Source: Tribonema minus
Lineage: Eukaryota > Sar > Xanthophyceae > Tribonematales > Tribonemataceae
Assembly: GCA_017506865.1 (NCBI GenBank)
Contig: JAFCMP010000102.1
Location: 62,001 to 126,000, forward strand
Direction of reading: 5' to 3'
DNA length: 64,000 nt
Under the pieces are notes generated by a model. It was not told where the DNA came from. It did no database searches and worked only from the letters and a program-made list of their open reading frames with translations. Numbering within the stretch: the stretch's first letter is position 1; each line of letters begins with the position of its first letter. The position numbers and the translations under genes are program-made. This document shows, in pieces, positions 1-13,576 of the stretch.

Positions 1-869
1 TTGAAGTATGCACAAACATAGGCAGGCTCTTGGTCGCATCAGGAAAACTTGCGCACCATATATGAGTATGAGTCATGGTTTGGCTTACCTTGTTGTTTGC
101 GAAGATATTTTGTTTTCCATTGAAGGTAATCTCCGTATCGTACGATGCCAGAGCACCCCCCACACCCTGCATGCATGCGTACATAGCAATCATTTTATAC
201 ACTTCACTCAAAGTATTGCAGTTTAATAAAGCCGAGGCAACTTGAATGGTGACAATTAAACTTTTCAGAAGCCAAAGACTTGTGCAGATGCTTGCCCACC
301 ATGAGTAGTATGCAGCAAAAGTCACTTGGTTGCAAGCAGGAGATGTCAGCTGCTGTGCCGACCATGACCATAACGTTGAATGGTGACATGTTAGGGCTGC
401 TTGGTACAAGTGCGGTGAGTGGTACGAACGGCCAAGCAGGCTGTTTTGCGCACTGATTGCAGAGCTGCAATGATCACAGTAAGACTCATGGCTGCTCATA
501 GTATTTGTCACGTCTGTCGTGTTGACGATGGCCCCCTGCATTGCGTGCGTAGGTCTAGAGCGTGAAAGCCAGTGGTCCAGTAACTCTTCCTCGGGAATCG
601 ACTTGATTTCAGCTGTTGACTGTGCTGAGAGCGTGGTGTTTTGTGGCAGACAGCTGCACTTACATATGTATGCATCTTGTGCACTTGACTTTGCTGCAAA
701 CTACCCATTGGTAAGCTGTTTCAAAACAAACCAACATCAAATATGAGAAGGTCAGCGGGATGCGTAGCGTCAATGCAACTCATATGTCCAATGTTCTGGT
801 GGAACCTGGTGTTGCCCTCAAATGTGACAATGGAGGGCCCTGCAGCTATGATGGCGCCACTGGCGAAGG
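1..869. other. Non-coding flank, no gene recognised
   Basis: No reading frame here resembles a known family. Short open stretches have mixed composition and no convincing splice sites. The segment ends at the left target-site duplication of the LINE that follows. Confidence 0.5.
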
Positions 870-881
870 GTACTTTTTTTG

Positions 882-3800
882 CAGTGCACCCAGTGGGCAC
901 GGCTAGTGAAGCACGCCACACGACTACTGGCGGACGCCACAGACAGTGCACGTGAGGCGGCACGGGTGCGCCTCCACCATGGTGCCGGGGCGTTTGCTCA
1001 GCAGGTTTCTCAGACTCTAGTGCAGCGCGGCTACAGGCTGCTGCACCTGCTAGCAGCAATGGCCTTTGGTAGGCAACCGGAGGGAACCGGTATGCCGCCT
1101 GCGGCTCGGCTGGCAGCGTTGCTGTCTGGCGACTTTGCGGAGCTACTGAGAAAGACGCTGTCAGCAGCAGCGGCGCTGCGGGCCCCCAAACCAAACAACG
1201 CAGCTACGGCGTCGGCACAAACGAACTTCGATGCCGACTGGACGGAGGCTGACTCCAGGCAGCAAACAGCATGCGCTGCCCTCTCAGGCAAGCGACGGGG
1301 GGTAGGCCTGGCTGCCGCACGACTAGAGGCGCGTGAAGCATGCGCCCCAGCAGACGAGGTCACGGCACAGGTGCTGGCAGCAAAGCACCCTGAAACTGGC
1401 ACGGTGACCCGGCCCGGGGTAGTCGATACGCCAATGGAGCAAGTGCGCAACCTGGTATGCGACGCCCGGCGGCACTGCTTGCACGGCGCAGGGGTGGCAA
1501 CGACCGCCGGGCCCGCTGGCAGCGGCAGTCCCGTCTTCGAATCGGGTCACTGACAGGGCATGATCGCAGCGATAGGCCTGAGGATGCTGCCAGCGCAGCC
1601 GGACGGCGCCTCGAGGTGGAGGCGACAGACATACTGTCGACCTTGTCCGCAGCAGGGGCGGGGAAGGCAGGAGGGCTGGACGGCCTACGCTATGAACACC
1701 TCTTGATGGCCGCTGGGCCTGGTGCACCAGTGAAAGCAGCCACCCGCCCCATGGGCAGTGCCTCGCCAGGACTAGCTGGTGATTCATCGGATGTGATGGA
1801 ACCGGCATTCGCCCATCACCTGGCCAAGGTGTTCACGACGCTGCTTGTTGAGCCCGAACTGCTGCCGAAGCAATCGCAACGGCTTCTCCGCGCCGCGGCC
1901 CTCTCAGGCATAGGACAGAAGCGGCGTCCGATCGCCTGCTCCAGTGTCTGGCGCAGACTCCTCGGGTCCACAGCGGCACGGAGTGTCAAGGGCAAAATAT
2001 CGGGGCTGCTGGCCTCCATGTCGCAGTTTGGCGTAGGATACCGGTCTGGCGTCGAGCATGTGGCAGCGCGCGCGCGCGTGTGGCACGAGCTGTATGGCAC
2101 CACAATCCAGCTGGACTGTGAGAACGCATTTAACAGTGTGGATCGCGCCGCCATTGTGCGGGGACTTATGCTCTTCTGTCCGGAGCTGCTCCCGCACTTT
2201 GAGTCCGTATACTGTGGTGACACTGCCCCAGAGATGCGAGTGGAGGTGAACGGTGAAGCTCGCATTATCTGCTCCCACCTAGGGTGCCAGCAAGGGGACC
2301 CTTTAGGGCCGCTGTACTTTGCAGTGGCAGCGGCCTTCCTACTCGTAAAGACTTCTACCCTGATGGAGTGAATGCGACGCCCGGCAGTATGCCGGCCTAC
2401 GGCCACAGCACAGCGGAACCGCCAGCCCCGCACTGCGCTTTCCTGGATGACCTCAACGTGCTGCAAGCTGCCTACTTCGACGATGCAGCGGCCGCTGGGG
2501 TGGCAGAGGTGATCCGTCGGCTTGCGGCAGGGGGCCTACGCGTTCGACAAGACAAGTCGCTGGCCATCGCCATGCGCGGCACAGTGTTTGATGAAGCGGC
2601 CAGAGCACGCCTGCGCGCCCTTGACATACCGTTTGTGGACGCCACCATGCCAGAATCCAGTCAGGGCTTTACGTCGGTCGGGGTACCGGTAGGGCACCCA
2701 GCCTATGTGCATGCTGCCATGAGCAAGCATCTTGTTGACACAGGGACATGGCGATCGTTGTGGCAGCTAGCTGGAATGGCGCGGCATCACCTACAGGCAG
2801 CACAGTTCATTCTGCGCAGGTCACTGACGAAGCGCATGGGCTTCTGAGCTCGGGTCGTTGACACGGCTTTGAGTGAGACATGGCTGCACGCATTTGACGG
2901 GTTCTGTGCATGGACGCTTGAACGCATGCTGCACCTGCACGGCTGCGCAACCGCGGCAGTCATGAAGTCACACCTGCTGGCCGCCTGCACTGCTGGTGAC
3001 AATGAGGAAGCCAGCAGTGGCAGCGTGCTGTTATTGCCGCGCTTGGGCCCGCCAGAACTCACGGACATCGCAGTGCCACTGCGGGCGTCACGGTTGCCGG
3101 AGCGACGAGGCGGTCTAAGCATGCCGCTTTTGGGGCTACTGGCACCAGCCGCATACACGGCCCAGGCATGCACAACACTGCGGCCTGCAATAATTCATGC
3201 CACTGTGGCAGCAGGGGCCCTGAGACTCGGCACTGACGAACACGGCGCAGTCACCTGGTTCGCGCAGCACTCATGCGCAATACGCGAGGACCAGGGACTG
3301 CCGCCAATCATCGAGGCCGTGCGACGCTCTACGCGAGCGCTGACAGCTGATGGCGGCGAAAAATCACGCACAGCTGTGGCCGAGCAGCTCCCAGCATCGT
3401 TGCTACGGTGGGCAGCAGATACGACGGCCGCAGCGTCCACGCTCTTCACTGCGGTGCAAGCGATCTACGCCGCAACTGCCGTCACGGAGACGGGGACCAC
3501 TGAGCCAGCCCCACACACCCACGGCATTGCGCCTGGCGCCGAGGCGGCCGCTGCGGCGGCGACCGTACCTGGCCCTCAAGCCGCTGCCGCGGCTGCCTCT
3601 TCCACGCCCGCTAAAACACAAACTAGCGCGGAAGAAAGCAGCTGCAGCGGCGGGCAGGAGGACGACGACGACGACTGGGAGGCCTATGCTGACGAGATCT
3701 GCAGGAAGGTAGTCCCCCGCCGCCGGCGCGGTCACTTCACGCACGGACTACAAGCCGGCCTTTCAAATGTTCTCCGACGTCAATACGAGGACTGCCTGGT

Positions 3801-4752
3801 GGAGGACCTAGAGGCTGCCTCGGCTGGTGCCGTGGGCAAGCCGACGCAGGCTACACTTATTGGTGACTCGCGTGACACCAGCCGCCGCCGCCAACAGGCT
3901 AGCGCGCGGGTCCTGGCGCAGCTGCGCAGCCAGCGTGCGTCCGGGGCAATGGCGTGGATGAGCGTGCCACCCGCTGCCAATGACCGCCCGGGTGCGGCGC
4001 CCATGTCCCGTATGGCAGCAGCCACGATGATTTTGGTTGCGATCCTTATAGACGGGTGGGGCATACAGGGCGAGGTGTGCCCATGGCGGTGCAGTGACGT
4101 GAGCCCCACCTCCACGCATGCGATCAGCTGCCCCAGCCAGCACATACGGGGGCACAACGCGACACACACTGCCCAAAAGCGGTGCCTACAGCGCATCTTG
4201 AGACAGCACCATGTCTCTATTGTCCGCAATGAGGACGCTAGCGTCTTCAAGGTACCGGGGTATTGGGCGGACACAGTCATTGACCCAGGGTGTCTGCACT
4301 TTAGCAGTGCATACCGTAACAAGGGAATAGTGCTAGACACAAGTGTGCGCGCGCCCACAGCGAGCTCGTACCTGACAGGCAAAACAAATGCCTCGAACAC
4401 GGACGGCTATGCTGCTGGGGTGGGGGAGGACGCGAAGGTCAAGCACCACACCGGCACCTTGACGTCATCTTGGGCTTTTGTGCCATTCGTGCAGGAGTCG
4501 TACGGACGGCTGGGCAAGCAGACAAGCCTTTTTGTTAAGGAGTTGGCAATGCAATCAGCACTGTGCTCAGGGGGGGGGAAGGCAGATGTGTTACGCAAGG
4601 CCGGGTTAGCTAAGCGTCAGATCCACATTGAGCTGAGCATATCGCTGGCGCGGGAGTTGGCGGAGCGCATCATGGCATACACAGGTGGAGCGCGAATGCT
4701 GGGCTGTGTTTCGGCGCCGGTATCCAAACTCCTAGGGCACAGCGCAGACTAG
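882..4752 (+). pseudogene. LINE reverse transcriptase / restriction-like endonuclease polyprotein, broken
   Basis: RT motifs appear in order: GLDGLRYEHLL (~1675), KRRPIACSSVWRRLLGS (~1920), the motif A block LDCENAFNSVDR with its catalytic Asp (~2113), GCQQGDPLGPLYFAVA (motif B, ~2283) and CAFLDDLNV (motif C, two Asp, ~2437). The thumb carries LPERRGGLSMPLL (~3093). Near the C-terminus a Cys-x3-Cys-x8-His-x3-Cys cluster (4080-4130) precedes an Asp-rich endonuclease region containing GIVLDTSVRAP (~4325) and the block PFVQESYGRLGKQ (~4483). The frame is broken by shifts near 1.5 kb and 2.36 kb and by an in-frame TGA at 2845-2847. The long 2869-4752 stretch is otherwise open, so decay is recent. 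RLE-type LINEs make one polyprotein that nicks target DNA and primes reverse transcription there. Confidence 0.85.
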
Positions 4753-4830
4753 GCTGCTGCGTTGACGCAAGCTTTTCGATTGCATAGGCAACCCGGCCTC
4801 CCTTGGGCCCTTATAAATACAAGTCCATAC
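882..4830 (+). mobile_element. LINE with restriction-like endonuclease, family A, copy A1
   Basis: The element is bounded by a perfect 12-bp target-site duplication, GTACTTTTTTTG, at 870-881 and 4831-4842. Between these lie 3,949 bp holding a reverse transcriptase and a C-terminal zinc-finger/endonuclease region. Its 3' end is confirmed by a second copy of the last ~95 bp near 13.6 kb. The open frame starts right at the 5' edge (QCTQWARLVKHA), so the copy is probably 5'-truncated and lacks the usual N-terminal zinc fingers. There is no poly(A) tail; the element stops at CCATAC directly before GTAC. Family placement (R2/R4/NeSL/Utopia-like, RLE-bearing) is inferred from domain order; the exact clade is not determined. 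Confidence 0.85.
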
Positions 4831-4842
4831 GTACTTTTTTTG

Positions 4843-6639
4843 TCCGAATTGGTTGACCTGTCAACGGACATAAACATGGACAAAGAGGATTCAGAGGAAG
4901 AGGGGGGGGGGCATTCTTAGCGTTATACCCGCCAGGACTGCGGTGTACAGGATAGTTATGCCTGCCTGCTTCACCTTCCAGACACCTGGGTGCTTGTTAA
5001 AGAGAGGCATAGCATATTTACACAGCGAGAACGAAGAAAGAAGCAATAGAGATAATAACAATTTACCTCTGAAGCCTCTCCGGGCGTGGCATCAGGCGTG
5101 AATGATCGTGCAGCTACTGCCGGCTCCTGCAGCAGCCGCTGCAGTCGTTTTTCAGGCGTTTCACAGTTTCAAAAGCGATCTTTTGGCCGTGCGAGTGACA
5201 GTTTCAGTGTGTTGCGCAACGTGCTCCACGCCACAAATGTCCAATATAGAGGTGTTCGGCACGTGCATGCAGGTGAAGCACACAATACTGGCGTAGCTTT
5301 GTATCCTGCCTCTGGATCATGATGGCGGAAGCCGGATAATTCTTTGTCGAAACTGTACACTACAGCCGTCTGCAAAACGATCGCAAACACAGCTTTGAGC
5401 AAATGTGATGCCCGTAGCAAAGACTTCGCGTGATTCCAGTTGCAAGAATACCTTGAAGGCCAGCAACCAGAAGACGCCCCGGTGATGGAGATGCTACAGT
5501 GTAGGCTGCAGTGATGATTTCTCATCAGCATATGCTTGAGAGAAGAATGTACACTCTATGCGACACACCAAGGGAATGGTGCAGGTGTACATTGCAGCGC
5601 TGAAGGCGTACTGGGTATATCAAGGGAACGCTGCAGGATGTATTGCCTTGTACCAATTACAACCATCATGCCATTCAAGTTGGTCGTTTGGCAGGCAGGA
5701 GAACCCCAGGCTAGACGTCTCATCGCATTGTTTTCAAAAAGCTGCAGCTGAGCTTTTAGACTACTTCGCCGTGAGTAGCAAATTCCATCATCCTTCAAAA
5801 CACCCATAGCGAGGCACTGGAGGCCATTCCCGTGTTGGCTCCGTGATGGACATCTATTCAGATATTGAAAGTCACCCCACATCAATGCTGCTTCAACCCT
5901 GTATTATACCTACAAAGCATCATGGATTCACCCCTGTGGGCTACATCAGGCTCTGACACCTAAGTACATGGAAGTACTACATGTACGTGCAGACACCATG
6001 GATATGTACTGCACAGTTGGGGTTTGCTTTTGAAGCAGCACCTTGCCCAATGCCATTTTCAACTCATTCTCCGTTGTTTTACGTAGCATCATGCTCTGTC
6101 GTTGTTGTAAGCCACAGCACAGTAGGTGATGACATCTGTATGTGTTCACATGTGACATCTCGTGAATTTCAAGCGCACCCTTACTATGGCTTAGCTGCAA
6201 GTGTCTCTTTCAAGGCAGTATACTTGACTCATCGGATGTTGTAGTTGCATTTTACAAGCAAGTTTACCTGCAGTTGCTTGATACTCTTGTTGGACTCAAA
6301 TGTGGCACTCTTTTTGAATGCTGTGACACTGTAATAGTCTATGGACAGCGCCCCTCCTTGCCAAGCCTGCGCGCAGCACACAAACACTCACTAAGTAAGT
6401 CTTGAACAAAACCAAATATGCAAGGCATGATTCACTGGCTCAATGTCAGCCACAGGGCATTTCCACTAAAGAGTAAGTCTTAGACCAAGTGTGCTGGCTT
6501 GAAGGGATAGCTAGACCTGCCGATGCAAGCACGGAGACGCCAAGACGCGATGAAGCCTACACTGACAGATAAGTTTTGGCAATTGCCAGGCAGTCACAAT
6601 GCTTGACACAGATCATCAAACTGGTTCAACTTGCCAAGA
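4843..6639. other. No gene recognised
   Basis: Starts at the unduplicated flank of the LINE. It contains a run of nine G near 4905 and several short open frames on both strands. None has a recognisable motif or a consistent splice pair. Confidence 0.45.
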
Positions 6640-7071
6640 GGATCCGCTCCGCTCATCCGCGACCCTGAAAGCCAAGAAGCAACCGAGGCCCTTGTCCAGT
6701 AGTAAAGTCTCCAGGGCAGAACTGGTATTGAAGTTGGGTTATGGCATGCTGTAGCCCTATGTCAGGGGCATCTGCTGACTACTCACTTGTTGAAGTTGAT
6801 ATTGATCCTGATGTGGTATTGAACTTCAACGGTGATATTCAAACTTCAACTTCATGCCAACTTCAACTGTCATATCACTGCTCTACGTGCAATAGCACGG
6901 CTCCACCCATGTCAACTTCAACAACCAAGAGCTCTTCTGGTGCGTCTGAGTGAGGCCAACAACCTACCATTATCTAACTTCAACAGTTTGAGGGTCTTGA
7001 CTGACCTCACTATAGCATAAGTGCTCGGTTGTTTTTTGGGTTTCAGGGTCGCGGATGGGCGGAGCGGATCC
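6640..7071. mobile_element. Small non-autonomous element with ~34-bp terminal inverted repeats (MITE-like)
   Basis: The sequence at 6640-6673 reappears as its reverse complement at 7038-7071, with about one or two mismatches; both ends start GGATCCGCTCCGC. The 432-bp unit has no coding capacity and its interior is rich in AACTTCAACTTCA-type motifs. Long matching termini around a short non-coding core are typical of MITEs left by DNA transposons. No clear target-site duplication is seen next to the ends, so it could instead be an unrelated inverted repeat. Confidence 0.5.
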
Positions 7072-7926
7072 CAATGGTATCACTAGAAAGCTGAAGCTTA
7101 CACACTCAGTCTGGCAGTTGTGAACCCCTGACTTCAGTCACGGAACACAGACAATATGCTGCAGATCAGCTGTGACAGTACATGACAACTGCGCCACCTC
7201 CTCGATCTTGTTGTGCAAGCCTGTGCCTGTGCCCGGGGGGGTCTCACTGTGTGCCACAGTGTGCTGTTGATGCTCTGCGAGTCCGAGTCGGACTCACACT
7301 CTGTACATTGTATGCATGGACTCCTTCGGACTTCAAGTTTGTGTACACACAGGCCCCAAGGGAAGCTCAAGGGGCTACACCCTATGCAGCAACCTGATGC
7401 AGCCTGCGCCCTACTAGTAAGAGCTTGGACACTGGTGCTGCAATGCACTGCTGGCAGCCCAACAAATATGCCTCGTGTGTGTACGTGGTGTGTTGCACAG
7501 CGTGTTTAGGTCAACACTGCATCCTAGTGCAGGTAACACTGACCAGGCTAGCCTACTGACCAGGCTAGCCCACTGCGCTCACAGTCTGACTGCTTTCGCA
7601 CAACATCATTTTACTCCCTTGCCTAAAAGCATGTGCACGTACTGATGCCCTGTCAGCACAACTCATAATTGCCCTCATAACTGCCATGCGCTGCAGTGCT
7701 GATTGCATATGCGTACATCCGATGAGTCACAAATGAGATTATCTCTATGATTTGGATGTCAAAGTGAATTTGAGATGTCGCACGCACATGATTCCTCGCA
7801 GGCTTGTACCATCCTGCAAGTATCGTGTTAGCACACTGCAGACACAGTGGCGCTGCACATGCAATCACTCAAAGACTAACATTACTTCAATCAGATTTCC
7901 GCAAGCATGTTACTTGTGCTGCTCAC
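7072..7926. other. No gene recognised; presumed downstream intron of the beta-helix gene
   Basis: The minus strand of this stretch lies after the donor of the exon at 7927-8082, so more exons are expected here or further left. None with the GGA/FxxN signature of that family was found. Confidence 0.35.
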
Positions 7927-9776
7927 CGTGTTGCCCTTAAAGAGTGCAGACTCAAAGAAGGTCAGGGTGCCAGCATTTTCCACTGCTCCGCCAAATACGT
8001 TTGCGTGATTGTTGAGAAACGTGATGGGCACCCGCACTTGAACGTTGCCGCCTGGCAGAATGTAGATGGCGCCACCATCTCCCTGAGTTGCAAACAAATC
8101 ACAAGTTGGGTGTTGACCTTGGCATTGCAAGTTGGCAGCAGAGGTGCTGTGCATACCCATAACCAGAACACTGTCAGGTAATAAATCATATATGGCATTG
8201 TTTCCATGTCTTCGGGTTACTTACATGACGTTCAGGATTACGCTGAAGAACTTACCATGCTTATGGGGAGAAACTTTGCTCTCGATTGTGACTTAAGTGT
8301 CCAAAACGGACCATCATGTACTTCCAAAACATCAGATTCTGACTCAACTGTATACATATATATATAGATGGTAATACGTGCACGGGGTTATCATAGTATA
8401 ATGTTGTGCTCCACAACATCATGCTCGTTTAAATACCTGCTATGTTGGCTGCTGTCGTGTGCTTCAAATCATGCATGATGACCCAGCGACCAAGAAATTA
8501 AAATTGTAGTGCACTTGACATCAAGTTAAAACCATACTTCAATTTGAAGAAGCACAGCAAGAACAAGAACTCAAGCGTGATCAAGCACATGTGCACAACG
8601 AACATTCCCATAAATGGTGAACTGCTGACCATAAAGTGCTCACACGTGCATGTGCTGTGTTGCGTGTCCACACTCGTGCGCTATGGACTGCAACATGTTG
8701 GATCTCCAGTGGAGATCCTCCACTGATTAATCAATCGGTGAAGTTGCCTGTGCTGTACGCAGGGTGTGATAGGTCAAGCATGCTCACATGTACTGCATTC
8801 CCTGCCCACACTCAATAATGCGTGCTACTAGTATATTTGATATGGCCTGAACCTCAGGCTTCTGAGCCAGCTGTCAACACGCATAATATGCTGCAGCACA
8901 AACAAACCCCTAACAGTGGAATGCAACAACTTGAATGGAACTAGCCCTGTGCTACGCAGCCCATACTGATGAGCTGCTCACTAACCAGCAATTGCTGCAT
9001 GTGTGTGTGTGCAGCAGAAGTCACAATCGAATCATTGAGCAACATGTTGTGTGACACTTGTGCGTCCAAATGAAAAAAACCAATTTAAATCTTAATGCAC
9101 TCAAATACACACAACATTTGCGGATGAAGCAGCCAATGGTGGCATGACGCGCTCGGAGGTGGTCAAGCCTTTTAGTGATTTTTGTGTGTGTGGTACCGAC
9201 GTACCAGCAACTCAGGCAGAGTAGCAACGGACACATTGCTCATCAAAATACAAGTTGAACGATGAGTTATCATGCCATTTAAAGCAAAACATTTTAACTT
9301 CAACTTGTTGTTGTTGCCCTGTATCGTGAACAATTGACTGATGCGAGGACAATGAGTGCAACAAAGGACTTACCGGCCCCGCTTTGAGGTCGCCCACCGC
9401 TGGAAACTTGTCCGCATCATACCAATCCGAGAGCGTGGCGACATTGTCCTGCATTGTGAGAGATGGGACCACATCGACTCCGCTGGCGGCCTTGATGATC
9501 AATGAGCCTCCACTCTGCACTATGAAGCCAAGCTTTGAGATGATGGTTCCCGGCTTTTCGATGAGCAGCATTGCTCTCGTAGAAGCGCCGATTGTGATGT
9601 TCTTCTGGCTAGAACATGCGGTGGCAGCACTGTTGAGCTTGTATGTGACAAAGCCAATTGGCTCCTTGAGAAGCTTTTTGCAGGCCGCGTCGATGATTGA
9701 GGTGGTGGAAGTCATCGCAGCTTTGCTCGCAGGAAGTGAGGGTGCTGGTGCGCCAGTCATGCGGCAACCCGTGCAC
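7927..9776 (-). CDS. Partial gene: right-handed beta-helix (Pmp-like) surface protein, two exons
   Basis: Exons at 9374-9776 and 7927-8082 are joined by a 1.29-kb intron (donor GTAAGT, acceptor AACTCAG), phase 0 on both sides. The second exon encodes exactly 52 residues and also ends in phase 0 at a GTGAGC donor. It holds the repeat signature of polymorphic-outer-membrane-protein-like beta helices: GDGGAIYILPGG, then VPITFLNNHANVFGGAVEN, then LTFFESALFKGNT, so FLNN..A..FGGA is clear. The first exon encodes about 134 residues, including SSQKNITIGASTRA and SGGSLIIKAASGVDVV, which look like the entry to the helix. Secreted beta-helix proteins of this kind are common in stramenopiles; substrate or partner is unknown. 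The first exon begins mid-codon, so exons are missing on the 5' side, and 3' exons are missing too. Confidence 0.6.
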
Positions 9777-12700
9777 CTGCAAAGCAATATCCAGCGGGGC
9801 ACCTGCTGCAGTGTACAGTTGCCATAATGATTTGATAACCGGCTGCCGCAGTTACTGCAAGCACTAGCAGTACTACGAGTAGAACGGACTCGCCTTTTCA
9901 ACGCGCTGCCAGTCCGATTACATGCAATACGGCTGAGTATACATATATGCCATGACAATCATAATGATTGTGGAGACACTCACTGACAGCTAGTAGCTGG
10001 CAGTAGAAGGCAGGCAATTTGAAATGTGACAACCAAGTGATCACTGACTCAGCGGATTTGGAACTGCCAGTGGCCCAGGGCTGTAGCAACCTGTCACTAC
10101 TACACTCCAGTACTTCTAGACTCTGAGTCAGTAGTACTTGATGCCTGTACCCAAGTGCTACCAGACATCAATCATGGCTGCCGTGAGTTGAAAAGGTTGT
10201 GGCACCAGACTGAGTGGTAACTACGAGGAACCGTCACAGCATAAATACTTCTTATACAATCCGCGGATCATCAAGTCTTAGAGATGCATCGAGGTTTTGG
10301 CAGCCAATTCGAAAGGAGACTAGCAGCGATAATACAGTGTCACACGGTCGTACTTGCGAGTCATTCTTGATGTCAGCCGCACTCGTAGTACGAGCATCCA
10401 ATGCTTTGGGTTATCCCACTGAGAGGAAGATGTGCTGACCTTGTGTTTGACTGAGCATCATGAACTTCCATTCAAAGAAATCTGCTGTGAAGCGGAAAAT
10501 TTGAGGCAATTGATTCATCCACAAAATAAATTAATGGAAAAATAATGGACTCGGAGGGCACCACAAGGGTTTCATTTGAGGCCAGCGGACGCGCCCTGAG
10601 AACTGGTCCAAAGGCTGAATTGTCATCGAGCCCGTCACCATTCAAAGTTTCTGTCTCAACCTGTTCTGAATTAGAGGAGCTCCTCTCCGTATTTTAACAT
10701 TATTCTATACTTCAAGTTGAGGTTGAAGATATCTTTGAAAATGCAAGTTGAAATTCTCCGGTCTTGCAGATATCCATCATGATTGTGGCTGATTTTCGTA
10801 CACTGACTCGGAATGGGTGAGGCCTCAATCAAAGCGGCCATCGCCGATGGCATTCAATCGAAGTTCAACTTCAAGTGTTTCAGGCTTATTTCATCAAAGT
10901 TCCAGCAAATGAATGGGAACAAGGAAATGCGGTATCATGATGCAACATCTCGGCGTTCTGTGTAATACCAGTACTACTATTTGAAGCTTCTTTCAGGAAA
11001 AAACGCCTGCTTGGGCAGCCTGTGTCAACAGAACACGGCTGAGCTGATTCAAAGTCCGCAGATTCCTGGTAAAGAGCAGGGGATTGATTGCAAGGAAGGC
11101 AGACAGAAAAATGACCACCTGATTCACCGTTGCACTCAGGCTGTTACAGTCCACCCTCTCGGGAACTTAGTCTTAGACTACTAGTAGTACAAGTCAGTGT
11201 CTGGCTGATTTGACGTGTCACTGCAAGACTTAGTCAGTGTTTAACTTTAAGTTATCACTGTGGACAACTGTTGAAATGTTACCACCGCCACCAGCACATG
11301 TCGCTACTGAAACAAATGATACTCACTCTCAAACTGACCCTCAGGCTCGGCGAGTCGCTGCGGTTACCGTAATGCCATATTATTTGGGCAATCAAACCCA
11401 GCACATCACCTTCAATTGAGTTGCCAGCTTTGCGATGTGCCACTGGCACACGGTGACACGATGATCATAAAGTACGAGCACCACACTTAGTCTATTGGTA
11501 GCCACCTCTGAGACTAAGTGACATCAGTTTGAAATCATTTATTTGAAGTTCAATGGAGTTGAGCCTACTGTTGTTGAAGTTTCTTCATCAAGAGTGTTGA
11601 ACCCAAGATATAGTTGAGGTTGATGAGATTTGCATCAATTGAAGTTGAAGCCTGAGAGTTGTAATTATCTATGTCCCGATCAATCATTCCACTTTGAACT
11701 TGAAGTACATCATTAGAAGCATGCTTTTTTCCATGAATGCACTCAGTCTCAGACTGGTACAGTTCACAATTGGTGCAATATGAGGAAGCCTGAGCCTGAG
11801 GCTACTAGTAGTAGTACTTTACTTTGCCTTGGCATCGCCTTTCAGCAACCGCTGTGTAATTTGGCCAAGAGTGGCAATTTTGCCAGTCACTGCGGCAACT
11901 GACATGGCATGATGCATCTCAGCTACAATTTTCATACCCTAGGGGCAAACTTCTTGAACTTCTTGAACGTGACAAGCTTTTACCTACTTCAGGACATCAT
12001 AACATCTCTTTGTTTTTCGGCAAATAGACATGTAGTAACGACGGTGACCGTGACATGACTGCAGTCACAATGTCTTACTAATAAAAAAAGAGATCGGCAA
12101 CTTCAAGTTGCTTGATCTCCGGGCCGGCCTGGTTCAACTTTGCGAACAAACAATCATAGTACTTGAACTTATCTTAATTTCAAATTGGCTGCAACAGTTG
12201 CTGCTTCTTGAGCCCGAGGAAACAACTAGCTTCCGTACAGTACGATGGTTACTACACTTCCAACTGACTCGGAGTCAGCAAGTGCAGGGAACAAGGCACT
12301 GCGGCAGGGAAGACACCCACACAGCTGACCGAATTGTGCTAATAGTATGTGTATTATGATTTTGCTGCTCTTGTCTCAGCCATCAATCAAACAACGGAAC
12401 AAAATAGAAGTATAATCTTGTAACTGCCACACCTGTAACAGTCACGGCACAGGTGACACTCCAACATCCAGTCCCCACAGTCACTCCCTCTAGATTGGAC
12501 AGGGTACAGTACTGCGACTTGAAAGTGAGGCCAACTACACATTATGATAGTATCATGATGCAACATCATGGTGACTTGTCAGCCGATGCTACACATTGCG
12601 ATGACCCCTGTGCACACACAGTCAATATGCAAGGCATGCCACACAACTTGACAACGTCTCTCACACGCCGGCCCACTGGCACCAGCCTGCCTGCACATGA

Positions 12701-13570
12701 CTACACGACGTACAATATCGAACGATATCAGCTGGGCATGTGCACTGGCAGCAGTGCGCCAACTACTAGGAACCAATAGTATGAATCTTGCCCAAGCGGC
12801 TGATGCCGCAGTGCGCAGCGGAGCGCTGCGACGGCAGCGGCACTGGGCGCCGGGCCAGTTGCGGCGCGTGGCAACTGGCGCGGCGCGTGCTGCTGGCGCC
12901 ACAGTGGTGGCGCTCCGAGCCTTCGGTGCCACTGCAGCAGCTGTGCGCGTTGCTGCACATCCAGTGTCACCACATTTAGAATCTGCAGTTGACTCAGTAA
13001 CTGTTAAGGTCTCAGGCCAACTTGAAGAATATTTGAAGGACTCCGGAAGTCCCGGTCGGGCCTTCCAAGAGCCAGAATGATTGTGACTGCAGGTTCAAAC
13101 CTTCATGAATCAATGACATACTTTTATTGTCAATCATCATGTCCCGCTGTAAAATTGAATGTCACAATGCGACAGTTGGCTTCCACATGTCGGATCCTGA
13201 GCCAATCACCATCTGAACCGCAGGCTGCCATTAAAGCGTACTGCTTAAAACTTAACATACCATCATGATCCAACAGGTTCTTGAACGGCCGCCGACTCGG
13301 ATGTAACATCGACTGCTGCAGTGTGATAAGTTTAATGGACTTGTGTTTGTTTGGCCCCAACTATAATATGTTCACGTGAACCAATAGTATACTGATTCGG
13401 AACAACCAATCACTGAACAACCGTCACTGCGGCTGTCGCAGCCATAGCCATCGCAATGCATTTTTTCATCTCGCCTTAAAGTTTGAGGTTTACCGCCAGA
13501 AGCAAAAAATCAGGCGGACATCTTGGTCGCTGTGACCCACAAATCAGTGTTGCAGATACTGCAGTCTGCA
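9777..13570. other. AT-rich non-coding stretch with CTTCAA-type short repeats
   Basis: No gene could be assigned. The region is AT-rich with many short copies of GAAGTTGAAG and its complement (for example near 10,710, 10,860, 11,550, 11,640 and 11,690) and of ACTAGTAGTA. A GC-rich island at 12,790-12,960 is open on several frames, but that is expected from its composition and no domain is visible. Confidence 0.45.
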
Positions 13571-13576
13571 GTGTAC

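Noticed and set aside
12697-13080. Open frame in the GC island at 12.8-13.0 kb
   Set aside because: Several frames are open on both strands, as expected from GC content. No motif, start context or splice pattern favours one.
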